Source: Tipula vernalis
Lineage: Eukaryota > Arthropoda > Insecta > Diptera > Tipulidae
Reading direction: 5' to 3'
Assembly: GCA_958295665.1 (NCBI GenBank)
Contig: OY282558.1
Coordinates: 140,100,577-140,164,576 of the forward strand
Length of the DNA: 64,000 nt
Position 1 is the stretch's first letter; each line of letters begins with the position of its first letter. The position numbers and the translations under genes are program-made. Shown here piece after piece: positions 10,330-21,029 of the stretch. The notes under the pieces were generated by a model. That model saw only the letters and a list, made by a program, of their open reading frames with translations, ran no database searches and was not told the origin of the DNA.

Positions 10330-10740
10330 TTACGATTTGAGATTATCGGAATGAATTGAAGTTGTTTTTTCTGAACGAGCCGGAATTAGAACAGAAGGGT
10401 TAGACATTGCTTTAAGTTGAATTAGAATATCATTAAATAAAATTTCAAAAATGTTATTAGACAAATCTATCTTACACTTATATTTCGACAAAAAATCTTT
10501 TCCAATAATACCAGCGCATGATACAGGAAACGAACTTGATACGATTTGGAATGAATGATTTATGGATAGAGATTCCGATAGAATTATATTTGCTTCACAA
10601 CTAGCTATTGTCTCGATTAACTGAGTAGTTATTCCTTTACATTTTCTTTCTGGGTAACAAAGTGTGTCATCAGCCAAGAAATTACGTTTTATTATTCTAA
10701 TGTCAGCTCCGGTGTCGACCAAAAAGAGAAACGAATTTGG
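10330..10740 (-). pseudogene. Gypsy-1 aspartic protease
   Basis: The frame opens with FLVDTGADIRIIKRNF, carrying the DTG catalytic triplet of retroviral-type aspartic proteases. It continues through FQIVSSSFPVSCAGIIGKDF, which has the hydrophobic-hydrophobic-G flap/second-half motif. About 130 codons stay open. In intact elements this domain cuts the Gag-Pol polyprotein. It is separated from the RT block by stops. Confidence 0.75.
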
Positions 10741-10967
10741 TTTTAATACGTCTAGGTGTAATTCAATAAATTTTGTATTGTTGTGTTGATTTGTAATAAT
10801 AATTGAATGAAGCTCTAAATTTGAATTGCAATAAGTATGAATTGAATCTGGATTAAATTTATGATTGAAACAATTTGAATTATGATTTGCAGACTCAATT
10901 ACAAAACTGGAATGATCATGTTTATTTTGTATATTATTGTTTTTAAAATTTTGATCTAGGAAACACT

Positions 10968-11647
10968 CTACCTTAAATTCTGGATCCGAACAGGAGTGTT
11001 TGCTGGAATTTCTGGAACGGATCCCGATCCATTACCCGAAGAAGATGGAATATGTGTTATGTGGTTTTCTGGATTCATTATATTTGTTTGAGTTAACAAA
11101 CTGGCGTTTTCTCCGGGCGCCTTACAGTAAGTACAAACTAAAGCTTTCTGGACTACAGTGATTTCCGGTTTTTGATGTTTTAATTCGTTATACCTGTTAA
11201 ATGTCATATGTTTTGGTAAAATTCTAGTAGCAACTTGATTTTTCTGATCTGGGAATCGATAACATTTTTCAGCGGAATTTCCAACTTGTTCGATTGGTCA
11301 TAAAAATTGAGGCTATTACGTGTACTTAAAGTAAGTTCTCCTTCGAAAGCTTTATTTATTGAATCCTGGAGTGTAGTAAAACGACAAGCTTTAATGATAA
11401 GTTTGATTGGAACGATGAGGCCTTTTAGAATTTAGGTGTATAATTGTTTTTTAAACAGCCGTACACATACTTCGTTAAATTCAGAAAGTAATTTTTCGAC
11501 CCTACTTGCATATGTTATAACGCTCTCATTTCTTTCTTGCTTAACGTTAATGAGCTCTTGTATTCTAAAGTAGTAAGCTCTTGTGTTCTGAATTTTTATT
11601 TTCGCTACCAGAAAACCAAAATAACACGATAAGGAAATGCATGCCAA
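10968..11647 (-). pseudogene. Gypsy-1 gag fragments
   Basis: The first block (11432-11647) reads YYFRIQELINVKQERNES and ASRVEKLLSEFNEVC, which matches the capsid region of gypsy-type Gag (a Q-R-x-E-S loop followed by an E-K-L-L helix). The second block (10968-11207) contains VCTYCKAPGE, a truncated CCHC nucleocapsid knuckle with only its first two Cys. Stops and a frame change separate the blocks. The protein packages element RNA in the cytoplasm in intact relatives. Here it is dead. Confidence 0.65.
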
Positions 11648-12372
11648 TTAATTTCGATGTGTTTTATTTAGCTAGTACAGTTATGAAAATGTTACATTTG
11701 GATTAACTTTTTACGCGAAGTTTTTTTAACAGTGAAATAATTTAACCACGTATTAGGACCGGGAACGCTTTAAAAAATTTATTCCAATTCCTTTCTACCG
11801 TAGCACTTGCAGAATATTTCGAGGTCGCGAGATCAATATTTTATTCCCTTCATGCTTACTTTGGCATGAAGAAACGAAAACGTTCTAAGTTTCCTGCATA
11901 CCGAAGCTTAAAATCCTCACACAACCGATAAGAAAATAGATTTCTGATAAAAAGCACAAACATTTTACGATAAATTAAAAATTTTTGTTAATTTAAATTT
12001 TACGGAGTTTGAAGCCTTTGAATCCCCAGCCTTGTCTTAGAGCTACAAAATAACGGTTTCGTTAATTCACTAATTTAAAGTTTAGTGAAGACTGAAGTTC
12101 CAGATGTTCAAACAAATCACCAAGTTTTTGCTTTAAATTGGATTTAGTTCGAAACACATTAAACAACTTAACCGTAATTTCGTCAGTGACTTGTGTAAAG
12201 ATAGAGTTCCCATACCCAGGGATACAATATACATTATCTTCTTAATCCGTCTTTAAATAGAAAATCATTAAAACTTTATGAAGAACAAAATAAAATAAAA
12301 AACGAAAAATTGGAAAACACCAATAAGACAACAGATAACACAAACTAATTGTGTATTCTACTCACTTTTCGA
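11648..12372. other. No gene seen (possible gypsy-1 leader)
   Basis: AT-rich DNA upstream of gypsy-1 gag. It could include leader or LTR sequence, but I find no primer-binding site or second copy to prove it. A minor hairpin, cttcatgc...gcatgaag, lies at about 11848-11872. Confidence 0.4.
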
Positions 12373-12630
12373 TTAGAGAGACGCAGATGTTTCAAAGAAA
12401 TTTAATAATTTCAACAACAAGAATAAAAAAACATTTTTTATCGATATCTTATCCATTTTCCTTATATATCTTACACCAAATACCGATTTGACCAAAAACA
12501 AAACTAAATTGATTTCGATATATTTATGCCGATGATCATAATCGAAACTAATATGTCCTATACTCCAGTTTATCAACCACCATATGCTGGCGAAAAGAAA
12601 AATCATCGAGCCAAAATAAATCGTTGGCAT
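12373..12630 (-). CDS. Possible membrane-protein exon
   Basis: From an ATG at 12630 the minus strand reads MPTIYFGSMIFLFASIWWLI, a strong hydrophobic segment containing a WWLINW patch, then DYDHRHKYIEINLVLFLVKSVFG. Directly after this is a good splice donor, ggt|gtaaga, at about 12478-12483. Without splicing the frame runs on to a stop at 12373. The start resembles the first membrane segment of TMEM45/DUF716-like proteins (G-x-x-F-x-x-x-x-x-WW), a weak resemblance. No second exon was found, so this may be chance. Confidence 0.22.
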   Translation of the reverse strand: MPTIYFGSMIFLFASIWWLINWSIGHISFDYDHRHKYIEINLVLFLVKSVFGVRYIRKMDKISIKNVFLFLLLKLLNFFETSASL

Positions 12631-12814
12631 ATAGTTTTTCTCCCCGCGCAAACGTCATAATACTATACGACTTGAAAAATGAAGAACATTTCTGTAATCG
12701 CTGACACAGCTGTCTTTATAATATTGATTATCTTAGATATATTATATGGTATGCAGAGGGTGGATGCGGATGGGAGGAAGCAGAATTTTCAATATCGTAA
12801 ACAAAATAACTTTT

Positions 12815-12838
12815 GCACACGCACACACACACACATCC
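12815..12838. repeat. (CA)n microsatellite
   Basis: About ten CA units with one cg interruption (gcacacgcacacacacacac). Confidence 0.8.
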
Positions 12839-12882
12839 AAGCAGGTAGAATGCATGAAGATGAAAATAAAAATTCTTTGTAA

Positions 12883-15800
12883 AAAATTTTGTTTTGGTTT
12901 GCCGTTTGTCCCAACGGAAATGAAAATGTGAAAGAAAAGTTTTGAGCGCACAACAACAAGTATACATTGTAAATTGTAATACATAAAAGTGGAAAGTTAT
13001 TTTACTTTTATGGTTTGTGTATGTATGTAGAGAGTACATAAAAAATAAAAGTGAAATCATAAATCATACAATTTTTTTGTTGCTTGCTGGATACGTGTGG
13101 CTATGTGGGGGAGGGCAGTATCGTACGAGATTTTTCGATTGCCTCGAGCTTTTTTTGCAAAGTTTTACGTTGGTCAAAAGTTTATTTGTATATAGTTATT
13201 TTTTGAAAACTTAGTTTTTTAATTTGAATCGCACAATAATAAGAATTTATAATCATGATAATTTTGCTGGTTTTAAGTTATGTTGCTATACGGTTCGAAA
13301 GCATAGCACACGAGATACCGAATATAAAGCTTAAAACTTGTGAAAATATATTTTATTGCTTTCAAAGTTGTGTTACTGAATAAAATTTATACAGAAAAAT
13401 GAAAAAAACTGTAAGTATTTTGGTTACATGTGTTCGTGTGCCGGAAATTATCGATATATACAATTTCGGAGTACCCAAGAATTTTTTTAATTATATTTCA
13501 TGATGACGGGTCCAATAATAAGGGCAAGGGCAGATTAACGCATAGGCAAACTAGGCACGAATCTAGGGCCCATGCATGAAATTTATAATGGTTTCATAAA
13601 CGACAAAATTCTAATTGAATATTAAAAAGATCCATCCCTCTATTTCCACGGAACACGATTTAATTTTTCATGGTGAAGTTTCGGTTTAACTCGCTTTTTT
13701 TAACACACTCCAATGATGATTTTAACGAATGCATATTGTTTCAGTAGACTTTTTAAACGTTCAGATCTCTTCACTGAAAAAAACTAAGTGCATTCTATTT
13801 ACGAATGGCGTTCACTAAGCATAATTCGTACTATTAATGTAAAAATTACTATATTTACGTAAAAAAACAAAATTTAGAAAATATTTATGAAAATTTGTGC
13901 ATTAATAGTACGAATCGTAGTTCATAAACTAAGAAATGGGTTAGTTTATTCCACTATACATTTAATACATTCACTTGTTGTTTACGTATTAGGGTAACTT
14001 GCATTATTTTATTAAAAAATGTGCATTTATGAACAATTCATAATATGTATGAATAAAACTATTTACGAAAGTTAGGTTTAACACCTATTATTCGCCATAT
14101 TAACGAATCAGGTACTCTAATACATGAATATTATAATTCGTCGTCCACTTCTTTATCTAATTGAGTTGTGATGAAAATGTTCATAAATAGTATAATTAAA
14201 TTGTAAATTTGACGTATTTTTTCATAAATATGGAGAAATCCCAGGGGTAATTAATACCTAGTACGAACAAATTCATAAATGTAATGATAATGATTCTGTC
14301 GCGTTTCTATTTGTGTCAAAAGATCCAATTTTATCATTACATAATTTAAACTAATTTTTCGTATTGTTAATAATTGATAGCTCTATTCATAGCATCTATA
14401 AAAATTGCAAGGGCAAGATAAATTTGCTCCATAATTAACAATTATTATGCAGCTTGAAAGACCACCTCAACATTGAAAAATCGTTAGGCATAAATTAAGA
14501 TTTTTTATGTGACAAATCAGGTAAATATTCTATTTTATGTTAGTGTCTTTTTTGCACGTGTTCTTATTGAAATAAGATTATCGGTGATTGGAAATTAATT
14601 CTCATTCCGTGAAATTAAAATCGGAACACTTGTTTGCGAAATTCATAATATAACTCATGTTAATCAATTTATTGGGTTTCTGGTTTATTATAGTTCCCTG
14701 CAAGAAAATGTTAACCATGAACATGAGAAGACCATGAAATAAAATCGCTTTTGAAGTATTTGGATAAGAGAGTCAGGTAACAAAAATTAGAAAGTATGTA
14801 AGTACATGTGATTGTTATTAATTTCTAATAGTTAGTTTATAATAGTTAGTTTATAATTTTGTTATAATTGTTAGGTTATAATTTTGTTTATTATGTATAT
14901 CAAGAAAGAAATTTCTATTTATTTTAAATGAAATTTGAACTGACTGGAGAATGAAATATTTATTTCATTTATATGCGTTACAGGTTTAATCCGTGGATTC
15001 TGAATATTTAATATAATCTTGCTTTTATAAAATAATTAAAGATTGAAATGGATTTTTTTATAAAATAAAACAAGTGTACAAACTATTTTTTATCTATTAA
15101 AATGAATTTCAATTATTCAAATAATACCTTTCCACTTGTAACAACTTGTCTTGGGTTACATAACAGTCGCTATTCTCTTAATAACAAGTGAGAAACCGAA
15201 TGCCTATTGCATGATTTTAATTTTCTTTGCTGTAATCACAAAACGAAATAGATCATATTTTTGAAATATAGGCTACATAATGGGAACAGTCTGGCCTCGT
15301 TGAATTGCGACTGTAAAATACTAAAGCAACCAGAGTTCAGCGAAAAGAGAAAGAGAGGAGAGTCAAGCAGGACGCTAAGACGAATTCATGAAACGCAAAC
15401 AAGAAACAGACCTAAGCAATATGTTATATATTCTCTAGAGTGTTGTGGTAATTTGCTTGTAGTCCCGTGTAGCCTCTCGATTCGCATCGCTTTTCGCATT
15501 TACTTTGGTCGCTGCCTACGAATGAAAGATTTATTTAGGGAATAATTAAGAACAAATTCGAAATCAGGTTAAAACCTCATTAAAATTCTCACTCTGAAAT
15601 TCGGTCTAGAACACCATCAGACAATTTATTTGGAAATTTTATATAAATATTATTTTAGATGAATGAATGAAGTTTTTATATAATTTAAGAAATAACTTCT
15701 AAAACAATAAAGTGTTAATGCCCAATCACGACTGAATAACAGCAGTTTTAAAACAATTAAATAGTTTATCGATTCAATGAACTATTCTTTCAGAAAATTA

Positions 15801-16286
15801 TTTAAATACGTATATTTAATCCAATAATCATTTCGCAAATGGAATAAACTGGTTTTTACTAGTTTTTTCTTATTAACTTAGTTTATAAAGTTGTTAAAAC
15901 TTTTATTAACTTGCCTACATTTCAAGATATCAACGAGAAATCGGTCAATAAATGTCTATTAATTGAATTGACGATCCGGTTATTAATTTATAATCGTGTT
16001 TATTTTAGAATTAATGTGACCATTTAATAAATTCATTGGTTCAAAGAATTTTTCTTTCGGAAAATTTAATGAAAGGGATTCATTGAATTATTTTTTTCAG
16101 TGCTCAAACTGTTTGGAATGGAATTAGAGTTTCTATGTTCATTGAACGTGTAACGACATAAATAGGATAGTAATATTCATCGTTGGACTGAACAAGTTAT
16201 ATCCTGGACAACGCATCTGCTCTTCCTCCAGTTCTAAACGCCAACGTAATAGAATAAAAAATTCATGTGCCCCGGAATAGGTTAAT
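12883..16286. other. Long noncoding stretch
   Basis: No convincing gene. It contains an inverted repeat of attcgtactattaatg at 13824-13839 and 13900-13915. A short tandem block of taatagttagttta words lies at about 14820-14890. Two oppositely oriented cactgaaaaaaa words (13772-13783 and 16091-16102) could be ends of a decayed DNA element. A patch at 15260-15545 is richer in GC and has a 94-codon open frame, with Arg/Lys-rich sequence resembling no family I know. Confidence 0.4.
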
Positions 16287-16293
16287 GGTTTGT

Positions 16294-16296
<3 letters not shown>
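16287..16296. repeat. Target-site duplication of Jockey-1 (left copy)
   Basis: The 10-mer ggtttgtggt lies directly against the 3' poly-T of the element and recurs exactly at 20954-20963 beyond its 5' end. Direct repeats of this size are normal for Jockey-clade insertion. The last T may belong to the tail. Confidence 0.75.
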
Positions 16297-16330
<34 letters not shown>

Positions 16331-16477
16331 ATTTTATTTATGATAACAATAAATTTTTTTTACAAAGTAACTAGTCATTTTTGACTAACAGCGTTTGACT
16401 CTGACAATATAATAATAAAGCACTCATATGTGTTCTTTACATAAAGTGTTGTTTTGGTTGATGTTGCATTGTGCGGA

Positions 16478-16630
16478 CTATTCAGGCAACTCAAAAGGTT
16501 TTAGTCTTTTGAGTCTTCTTATTATACCCTCTTGATGAAGTAGTCTTGCAGCTTCGATGTTAGGGTGATGATGGAGCCACTCCTGGTGTTTTTGAGCACA
16601 TTTCTTTATTTCACTTGCGACTGTGTGGTA
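16478..16630 (-). pseudogene. Out-of-frame C-terminus of Jockey-1 ORF2
   Basis: In the frame next to ORF2 the minus strand reads ASEIKKCAQKHQEWLHHH and ends KRLKPFELPE with a TAG at 16478-16480. This tail has the His/Cys motif and basic end common in Jockey ORF2. It is cut off from ORF2 by the lesion near 16620. Confidence 0.8.
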
Positions 16631-19128
16631 CTATTACGAGTGTACCAAGGGGCATTTACAATTCCTCTGAGGACTTTATTTTGAAATCGTTGAACTATCT
16701 GTTGATTGCTGATTTTGGTGCATCCCCATAGTTGAATACCATATGTCCAGAGCGGCTTGAGTACTTGTTTATAAAGCATAAGTTTATTATGAATGGATAA
16801 CTGAGAGTTTCTTCCAATTAACCAGTACATTTTTCTATATTTTAACTGAAGCTCTTCTGCTTTCTTTTTCACGTGTACTTTCCACTTTAACTTTGCATCA
16901 AGGTTCATACCAAGGTATTTTGCTTGATTGGCATGTGGTACAGAGATATTATTGAGAGTCACAGGGAGTGGTTCTATTGATCTATTAGTGAAGTTAATGT
17001 GAGTAGACTTCGATTCATTCACTTTAATTCTCCACTTAGCTAGCCAATCTTGTATATTATTTACGGCTATTTGTAGTTTGAATGTGACTTCAGCGATTGT
17101 GTCACCAACAGCTAGAATTGCAGTGTCATCTGCAAACGTGGCGATAGTTGTATTGCTCGTCTGCGGTATGTCGCTAGTAAACAGCACGAAAAGGAAAGGC
17201 CCTAAGACACTCCCCTGCGGGACTCCTGCTTTAGCTTCTTTAATACTGGAGTAAACTCCTTCCTGTTTAACTCTAAAATATCTCCTTTTCAGGTATGACT
17301 TTAGCAGTTCGCAATACTCAAATGGCAGAGTTTTCTCCAATTTAAATATTAAACCATCTAGCCAGACTTTGTCAAATGCCTGCGCTATGTCAAGAAATAT
17401 GGCTGAACAAATCTTTTTTTCCTCTAAGGATTTTTCTATTATATCTGTTATTCTATGGACTTGGTCGATTGTGGAGTGTTCCTCTCTAAATCCAAACTGA
17501 TGGGACGGAACAGCTCCTGATTTTACAACTTCTGGTTTAATTCGTTTTAATAACAATCTCTCAAATAGTTTTGACATAGTTGGAAGAAGTGATATTGGCC
17601 TGTACGAGGCCAGTTCACTTGGTGGCTTACCTGGCTTAGGTATCATTATCACTTCCGCAAATTTCCAAGGTAGAGGGACATAACGGAGTCTGAAGGAAGC
17701 ATTAATTATGTCCGATATTTTTTTAATAGCTTTATTAGGTAGTTGTTTTAGAATCTCTCCAGTTATCAGGTCATATCCTGGTGATTTTTTAAGTACTACA
17801 TGGTTCTTTATTACTTGTTTTACTTCTTTAGCATTAGTTAATGGAATTTCCTGTCTCAGGATAGTTGTTTGGTTTTCGAACAATATATCCTGTTGGTTAA
17901 GTGTTGTTAAATTTGGCTGAAAGGTACGCTCGAGATGATCCGCGAATTTTTCTGCTTTTTCTTCTTTGCTTTTAGCCAGGTGACCATTATTTGTTCTTAT
18001 TGGTGGTATATGCATAACTGGCCTTTTCAAATATTTGGTTGTTTTCCACAATGAATAATCACTACCTTTATCATAGGTGAGAGATTGTAGGTATGAATTT
18101 ATTGATATATTTTTAAATTCTCTTATTTCTTTACGTATTCGTTGTGTTAAATTATTTAATCTATTTTTGACGGTTGGGTATCGTGTACGTTGCCACTCCC
18201 TACGGGTACTTCTCTTCTCTATAACTAGTGATTTAATTTCCATTGGATAGCATTTGCCAGCTATTTTTTTGTTTGTTGTGTTAGTACTTTTGCACGCCGC
18301 TACCTGTATGTCCTTGACGAGCTTCTCCACCTCCTGTTCTAATGTTTCTTCTGATGAAAGTTGTGTGTTTAAAATGATGCTATTGTTTAGTTCATTCCTG
18401 AACATTTTCCAATCAGTATATTTATTTGTTAACAGTGGCTGTTTATCATTAGTAATTATTGTATCACTTATTATCATTAAAATAGAGGAGTGGTCAGATG
18501 TGGAGTCCAATCCTTCCTGCACTTGTATATAATCAACCGGGATTTTTCTTGTTATAAAGAAGTCAATTAGGTCTGGTATTTTATTTTGATCACTGGGCCA
18601 ATAAGTTGGTTTTCCAGTAGAATGCCAGTTGCAATTGTATTTAATTATTGCTTGATGAAGCTCTTTCCCTTTAGTTGTGGTTAGTCTTGATCCCCAGTCA
18701 GTATGTTTAGCGTTGAAGTCACCCCCGACTACAAATTTTTCACCGAGCTGCTTGAAGAACTGAGTATAAGCATTCTCTTTGATGTTATATCTAGGTGGGC
18801 AATATATTGCGGATACCACTAACTTGTGGTTGCGGGTATTAATGCTAATGCTAATTGCTTGTATTTCATCACTTTCAAGTTTTTGTTGCAGATGGTATTT
18901 AATATCTTTTTTTATAATCACGGCACTGCCCCCTCGTGCATTATTATTAGGATGAACTGCTGAGTGAACTTCGTAGCCGCGGATTTTTATATGACTTTGA
19001 GTAGTAAGGTCTGTTTCAGATAATAAACATATATCTATTTTTTCTAAATCAAGAAATAGTTGTATTTCATTTTGTCGTTGCAATATACCATTGCAGTTCC
19101 ATGCAAGAATTTTTAAATTATTTGCCAT
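16606..19128 (-). CDS. Jockey-1 ORF2 (endonuclease-reverse transcriptase), C-terminal lesion
   Basis: I take the ATG at 19128 (MANNLKILAWNCNG) because this is where the APE-type endonuclease domain starts. The longer upstream open stretch has no family match. The nuclease shows the WNCNG, LLSETDL, GGDFNAKHTDWGSR and SDHSS motifs. The RT follows with LPWKFAEVIMIPKPGKP, SYRPISLLP, FLDIAQAFDKVW, GVPQGSVLGP and the FADD active site at 17124-17135. The frame ends at 16606 after RNSTTQSQVK. The usual C-terminus continues in another frame (KKCAQKH, then RLKRLKPFELPE) to a stop at 16478-16480. A small deletion with frameshift near 16620 therefore removed the proper end. It otherwise looks functional. 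Confidence 0.92.
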   Translation of the reverse strand: MANNLKILAWNCNGILQRQNEIQLFLDLEKIDICLLSETDLTTQSHIKIRGYEVHSAVHPNNNARGGSAVIIKKDIKYHLQQKLESDEIQAISISINTRNHKLVVSAIYCPPRYNIKENAYTQFFKQLGEKFVVGGDFNAKHTDWGSRLTTTKGKELHQAIIKYNCNWHSTGKPTYWPSDQNKIPDLIDFFITRKIPVDYIQVQEGLDSTSDHSSILMIISDTIITNDKQPLLTNKYTDWKMFRNELNNSIILNTQLSSEETLEQEVEKLVKDIQVAACKSTNTTNKKIAGKCYPMEIKSLVIEKRSTRREWQRTRYPTVKNRLNNLTQRIRKEIREFKNISINSYLQSLTYDKGSDYSLWKTTKYLKRPVMHIPPIRTNNGHLAKSKEEKAEKFADHLERTFQPNLTTLNQQDILFENQTTILRQEIPLTNAKEVKQVIKNHVVLKKSPGYDLITGEILKQLPNKAIKKISDIINASFRLRYVPLPWKFAEVIMIPKPGKPPSELASYRPISLLPTMSKLFERLLLKRIKPEVVKSGAVPSHQFGFREEHSTIDQVHRITDIIEKSLEEKKICSAIFLDIAQAFDKVWLDGLIFKLEKTLPFEYCELLKSYLKRRYFRVKQEGVYSSIKEAKAGVPQGSVLGPFLFVLFTSDIPQTSNTTIATFADDTAILAVGDTIAEVTFKLQIAVNNIQDWLAKWRIKVNESKSTHINFTNRSIEPLPVTLNNISVPHANQAKYLGMNLDAKLKWKVHVKKKAEELQLKYRKMYWLIGRNSQLSIHNKLMLYKQVLKPLWTYGIQLWGCTKISNQQIVQRFQNKVLRGIVNAPWYTRNSTTQSQVK

Positions 19129-20731
19129 GTTTTTCGAGTAGAGTGAGCCTTTGTAGGATTGATATAAGGGCTTTTTCTTGCTTTTCTTCTTGTGAACTAA
19201 GTCTATCAAGAATATCTTGTAGTATTTTATTAGTTTGGTTATTATTTGAATCATTTAATAAAAGAGAACTATGTTGTCTTCTCGAACTTCCAGTAGATAG
19301 TACATCAGCAAATGTTACATTTGGATTAGTTCTTGATGGCTGGATTAATGTTTGGTGTGGCCTTAAATTTGTAGGTATTCTTGTTGAGGCTGAGTTAATT
19401 TCTGGCCTGGAACTTATTGAAGTGTACCTTGTTTTGTTGCGAATTTTTTGCAGCTCTTTTATAACAATGCAACCTCTGTAGTTGGCTGGGTGTGTCTCTC
19501 CACAGTTAACACATTTTGGTGGGGTGTCTTTTAGTTTCGTACATTCAGCCGTACGGTGTTTTCCTACACATTTCACGCATCTGGGCTCCTTATTACAAAA
19601 GTTTTGCGTGTGTCCGTAGACTTGGCACTTTTTGCACTGGGGGATCAGTTTAGATTTTTTAACTGCTTCTATTTGCACTTTCATATGGAGTATTTCGCTG
19701 ATTGCGTAAATATTTTTAATGTCTTCTGTTCTTTCAAAAGACAACATATATAATGGAAGAGGTGTTTTGTCACCTCTTTTTAGCAGCTGTGTAACTTCTT
19801 TAATTTTGTATTTTTTCTCCAAAAGATACTCTTTTATCTCTTCTGGTTTGCATGAAGCGTGTAGCTTCCTAGCAATGACTTTGGTTTGCCTTGTCTGCTT
19901 ATCTTCGTAGGAATACCACGCTGTCTTTTGTTCGTTAAGAGCTCCTGTTAACTTTCTATAGCTATCACTGTCTGTGACATTTATTTTGATATCACCACTA
20001 TTTAACGCTGTAGCTTGAAACTTTATATGATTGTTGTCCATGATGTTTCTAATACTCTGATAATTATTGCAATTAGATATTATTACTGGAGGTGGCCGTG
20101 GCACTTTTTTCTCTAGTTGTACATTCTTACTTTCGGTTGGGAGTTCATTACTTGATCGTTTCTGTTCCGACGGAACCTGAGCTTTATCCTCCTGTTGCAC
20201 GTGCCTACTTCCGGTTGGAAGCTGCTCAACTGATTGTTTCGATTCGGGTGAAATCTGTGGTGATTTACTCATCTTACGTTTCTTATTTTTTTTGTTACGG
20301 TTCAGAATCCATCCCGTTTCTCTATTGAGTTCTTCCTCGTCTGTTTCATACATAACCTCTATATGATCATTGGTGTTGTTTATCTTAGTGGTTTCTTTCT
20401 CAGACATTACTGCATTTAGAGCATCTTTTAACTCCTTGTTTTCTCGCTGTAAGTTTTTGAGGTCTTTGTTTAGATTTAACGTTAACTTTTCTATTTCGTA
20501 AATCTTATTGCGCAGTTCTGCGTTTTCCCTTTCTAAGGTGTTCGCTATTGGTGGTGGTGATCTACCCACCCTAGATTGTTGTTTAAATGGGTTGGGTTGC
20601 CCAACAGGGCTGTTAAACAATGATTGGCTCACCCCAGAATCCTTTGAGCCAGCCTCGTTAGAGGGTGGATTTGCCAGCTGATTAGCTGGGTTACCACCTG
20701 GGGTACAATTTCCTGAATCAGTTGTACTCAT
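19118..20731 (-). CDS. Jockey-1 ORF1 (Gag-like nucleic-acid-binding protein)
   Basis: A 537-codon intact frame from an ATG at 20731. The N-terminus is Pro/Ser/Asn-rich. Residues about 65-115 form a charged coiled coil (ENAELRNKIYEIEKLTLNLN). The middle holds the RRM-like region seen in Jockey ORF1 proteins. Near residues 355-415 are three zinc knuckles: CKKCQVYGHTQNFC, CVKCVGKHRTAEC and CVNCGETHPANYRGC. A short coiled-coil tail follows. It should form ribonucleoprotein with the element RNA. Its TAA at 19118-19120 overlaps the ORF2 start (ATG at 19128) by 11 bases, so ORF2 is probably reached by termination-reinitiation or scanning. Confidence 0.92.
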   Translation of the reverse strand: MSTTDSGNCTPGGNPANQLANPPSNEAGSKDSGVSQSLFNSPVGQPNPFKQQSRVGRSPPPIANTLERENAELRNKIYEIEKLTLNLNKDLKNLQRENKELKDALNAVMSEKETTKINNTNDHIEVMYETDEEELNRETGWILNRNKKNKKRKMSKSPQISPESKQSVEQLPTGSRHVQQEDKAQVPSEQKRSSNELPTESKNVQLEKKVPRPPPVIISNCNNYQSIRNIMDNNHIKFQATALNSGDIKINVTDSDSYRKLTGALNEQKTAWYSYEDKQTRQTKVIARKLHASCKPEEIKEYLLEKKYKIKEVTQLLKRGDKTPLPLYMLSFERTEDIKNIYAISEILHMKVQIEAVKKSKLIPQCKKCQVYGHTQNFCNKEPRCVKCVGKHRTAECTKLKDTPPKCVNCGETHPANYRGCIVIKELQKIRNKTRYTSISSRPEINSASTRIPTNLRPHQTLIQPSRTNPNVTFADVLSTGSSRRQHSSLLLNDSNNNQTNKILQDILDRLSSQEEKQEKALISILQRLTLLEKHGK

Positions 20732-20953
20732 TGTTTATTTTACTGGTCATAAAGCATCTACCACTCTGACCAGTACGAGTTGGTAGTGGGTCTGGTTTGA
20801 GAAGATCATTTACTAAATTCTCGATAGTCAGTTATACCGCCGTGTCTCGGTCGCCAGAGCCTCGTTAGTTATCTAGCAGGGTGCACCACGTGCAGGTGAG
20901 GATGACATTTGGACTATTTGTAGACCAATTACTTAAGCCCCCTTTCCCACCCC

Positions 20954-20963
20954 GGTTTGTGGT
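20954..20963. repeat. Target-site duplication of Jockey-1 (right copy)
   Basis: Second copy of ggtttgtggt, at the 5' end of the element. It fixes the element start at 20953 on the minus strand. Confidence 0.75.
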
Positions 20964-21029
20964 GACATTTTAAAATAAATTTAGTACAATAAATAAACAG
21001 CTCACATATTTGGTAAAAGCTTTTTTTTT

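Larger units (their letters stand above)
9053..11647 (-). mobile_element. Gypsy-1: internally deleted Ty3/gypsy element
   Basis: Running from high to low coordinates the order is gag, protease, RT, then RNase H tail/integrase start: the standard gypsy order. Every domain is broken by stops or frame changes. About a kilobase of RT thumb plus RNase H that should separate the RT block from the 9053-9382 block is missing. A small hairpin MITE lies in that gap. No LTR is recognised at either end. Its protease resembles that of gypsy-2 (shared pattern FQ-VVSS-FP---GIIG-DFL), so the two are related families. Confidence 0.82.
16296..20953 (-). mobile_element. Jockey-1: near full-length Jockey-clade LINE
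   Basis: It has a 31-base T-run at 16296-16326 (the poly-A tail on the minus strand), two overlapping ORFs, a roughly 220-base GC-rich 5' leader with stretches such as gggtgggaaaggggg, and a flanking 10-bp duplication (16287-16296 and 20954-20963). The whole insertion is about 4.66 kb. The ORFs are almost unbroken, with one lesion near the ORF2 end, so it is by far the youngest large element here. Jockey-2 belongs to the same clade but a different family. Confidence 0.92.

Noticed and set aside
12679..13060. Four short open frames on both strands
   Set aside because: They overlap a (CA)n tract, encode HTHTHT/VCVCVC runs and have no conserved segment.
15261..15545. A 94-codon open frame in a GC-richer patch
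   Set aside because: No recognisable motif, splice sites or repeats; likely chance.
13772..16102. A 2.3-kb DNA element bounded by cactgaaaaaaa inverted words
   Set aside because: Only about 12 bases match and no transposase or further pairing is seen; kept only as a remark.
17708..19910. Plus-strand open frames of 63-126 codons inside Jockey-1
   Set aside because: They are antisense to the strongly supported ORF1 and ORF2 and show no family similarity.
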